This document shows, in pieces, positions 13,273-14,205 of a stretch of DNA of 14,205 nucleotides. The first letter of the stretch is position 1, and every line of letters starts with the position of its first letter. Under the pieces are notes generated by a model that searched no databases, had not been told where the DNA came from, and was given only the letters and a program-made list of their open reading frames with translations. The translations under genes were made by a program, and so were the position numbers. Source of the stretch: Caryophanales bacterium UBA3210 (GTDB taxonomy: Bacteria > Bacillota_I > Bacilli_A > RFN20 > CAG-449); assembly GCA_002363635.1 (NCBI GenBank), contig DEWM01000036.1, forward strand, positions 848-15,052, in the 5' to 3' direction.

Positions 13273-14205
13273 TTATTTAGCTCTTTTTGCTTTGATTGCA
13301 GCTTGTGCAGCAGCAAGTCTAGCTACTGGAACTCTGAATGGTGAACATGAAACATAATCAAGTCCTGCGTTGTTGTAGAATTCGATTGAGTTAGGTTCGC
13401 CACCAGTTTCACCACAAACACCAATGTGTAAGTTTGGTCTAGTTGCTCTACCAAGTTTGACTGCTAAAGTGACTAATTTGCCAACACCGTGCTGGTCTAA
13501 TGTCTTGAATGGATCTTCTTCGAAAATCTTGTTGCCATAGTAGTCAGGTAAGAACTTAGTAACATCGTCTCTTGAGAAACCGAATGTCATTTGTGTTAAG
13601 TCGTTTGTACCGAATGAGAAGAATTCTGCTTCTTCAGCGATTTCGTCTGCGAGTAATGCAGCTCTTGGAATTTCAATCATTGTACCAACGTGGTATGTCA
13701 TATTAACACCAGCTTCTTTGATTAATCTATCTGCTGTTGTTGTGATGATGTTCTTAACGAACTTTAATTCCTTAACATCAAGTACTAATGGTACCATGAT
13801 TTCAGGTTCAATTGCTTTACCTAATTTCTTAGAAGCATTGATTGCAGCTTTGATGATAGCTTCTGTTTGCATTTCGCAAATTTCTGGGTAAGAAACTGCT
13901 AAACGGCATCCACGGTGACCCATCATTGGGTTGAATTCGTGTAATTCTTCGATTCTATCTTTAATCTGCTGAACTGTCTTGCCAGTTGCTTTTGCAAGTT
14001 CTGCAATCTTTTCTTCTTCTTGTGGTAAGAATTCGTGTAGAGGTGGATCGAGTAAACGAACGTTGACATTTAAGCCATCCATTGTTTCATATAATCCTTC
14101 GAAGTCTTTTTGCTGCATTGGTTCAATTTCTGCTAATGCTGCTTTTCTTTCTTCGACTGTATCTGCAAGAATCATCTTTCTCATAGAGAAGATTCTGTCT
14201 TCTGC
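13273..14205 (-). CDS. ppdK: Pyruvate, phosphate dikinase, C-terminal part (cut by window edge)
   Basis: PPDK interconverts pyruvate, ATP and phosphate with PEP, AMP and pyrophosphate. Only the last 310 codons are present; the frame runs through the right edge, reading AEDRIFSMRKMILAD before the first internal ATG at 14184, so that ATG is not the start. The segment is the C-terminal PEP/pyruvate-binding TIM barrel. Landmarks are MMGHRGCRLAVSYPEI, VGTMIEIPRAALLADEI, FFSFGTNDLTQMTFGFSRDD and the catalytic Cys loop GVCGETGGEP, ending YVSCSPFRVPVARLAAAQA. These separate it from PEP synthase and EI of the PTS. It is convergent with prs, ends at its own terminator and is the only gene here oriented toward oriC. 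In anaerobes with PPi-linked glycolysis the enzyme often acts toward pyruvate; that is inference here. Confidence 0.95.
   Translation of the reverse strand, partial: AEDRIFSMRKMILADTVEERKAALAEIEPMQQKDFEGLYETMDGLNVNVRLLDPPLHEFLPQEEEKIAELAKATGKTVQQIKDRIEELHEFNPMMGHRGCRLAVSYPEICEMQTEAIIKAAINASKKLGKAIEPEIMVPLVLDVKELKFVKNIITTTADRLIKEAGVNMTYHVGTMIEIPRAALLADEIAEEAEFFSFGTNDLTQMTFGFSRDDVTKFLPDYYGNKIFEEDPFKTLDQHGVGKLVTLAVKLGRATRPNLHIGVCGETGGEPNSIEFYNNAGLDYVSCSPFRVPVARLAAAQAAIKAKRAK

Overview
The window is a replication-origin region from a low-GC member of the Bacillota that uses the standard bacterial code. tatD ends at TGA, tryptophan is TGG in the genes read, and the other stops are TAA or TAG, so this is not a code-4 mycoplasma. 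Gene order and protein families fit a small-genome, apparently non-sporulating relative of Erysipelotrichia, RF39-like or acholeplasma-like Bacilli. The genus cannot be fixed from this window. No tRNA, rRNA, CRISPR array, insertion sequence or prophage gene is visible.

Left arm (1-4484, all minus strand): dnaA, dnaN, yaaA (S4 RNA-binding), recF and the first 107 codons of gyrB. This is the classical Bacillota order, read leftward away from the origin. dnaN ends in a clear terminator. yaaA, recF and gyrB are tightly packed or overlapping.

Origin (4485-4984, plus 3015-3057): the 500-bp dnaA-rpmH gap holds one perfect DnaA box, five more with one or two mismatches, weaker boxes and several unexplained repeats. 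The dnaA-dnaN gap holds two abutting DnaA boxes, a short spacer and six 3-bp steps resembling the DnaA-trio unwinding element of Bacillus subtilis. Together they suggest a bipartite oriC.

Right arm (4985-13164, plus strand): a strong promoter drives rpmH (L34). A terminator or attenuator follows, then rnpA, yidC (lipoprotein form with an unusually large outer domain) and jag. A second cluster has mnmE, tatD, rnmV and rsmA with one-base gaps or overlaps. ispE (isoprenoid precursors) and prs (PRPP synthesis) follow, each ending in its own terminator. In B. subtilis the mnmE cluster and the tatD-rnmV-rsmA-ispE-prs cluster are separate loci.

Right edge (13273-14205, minus strand): the C-terminal part of ppdK (pyruvate phosphate dikinase), convergent with prs. 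It is the only gene here transcribed toward the origin.

The genes cover replication initiation and elongation (dnaA, dnaN, recF, gyrB), translation and RNA maturation (rpmH, rnpA, jag, mnmE, rnmV, rsmA), membrane protein insertion (yidC) and central precursors (ispE, prs, ppdK). All genes are recognisable housekeeping families. The less explained material is the repeat architecture of oriC and the extra domain of YidC.
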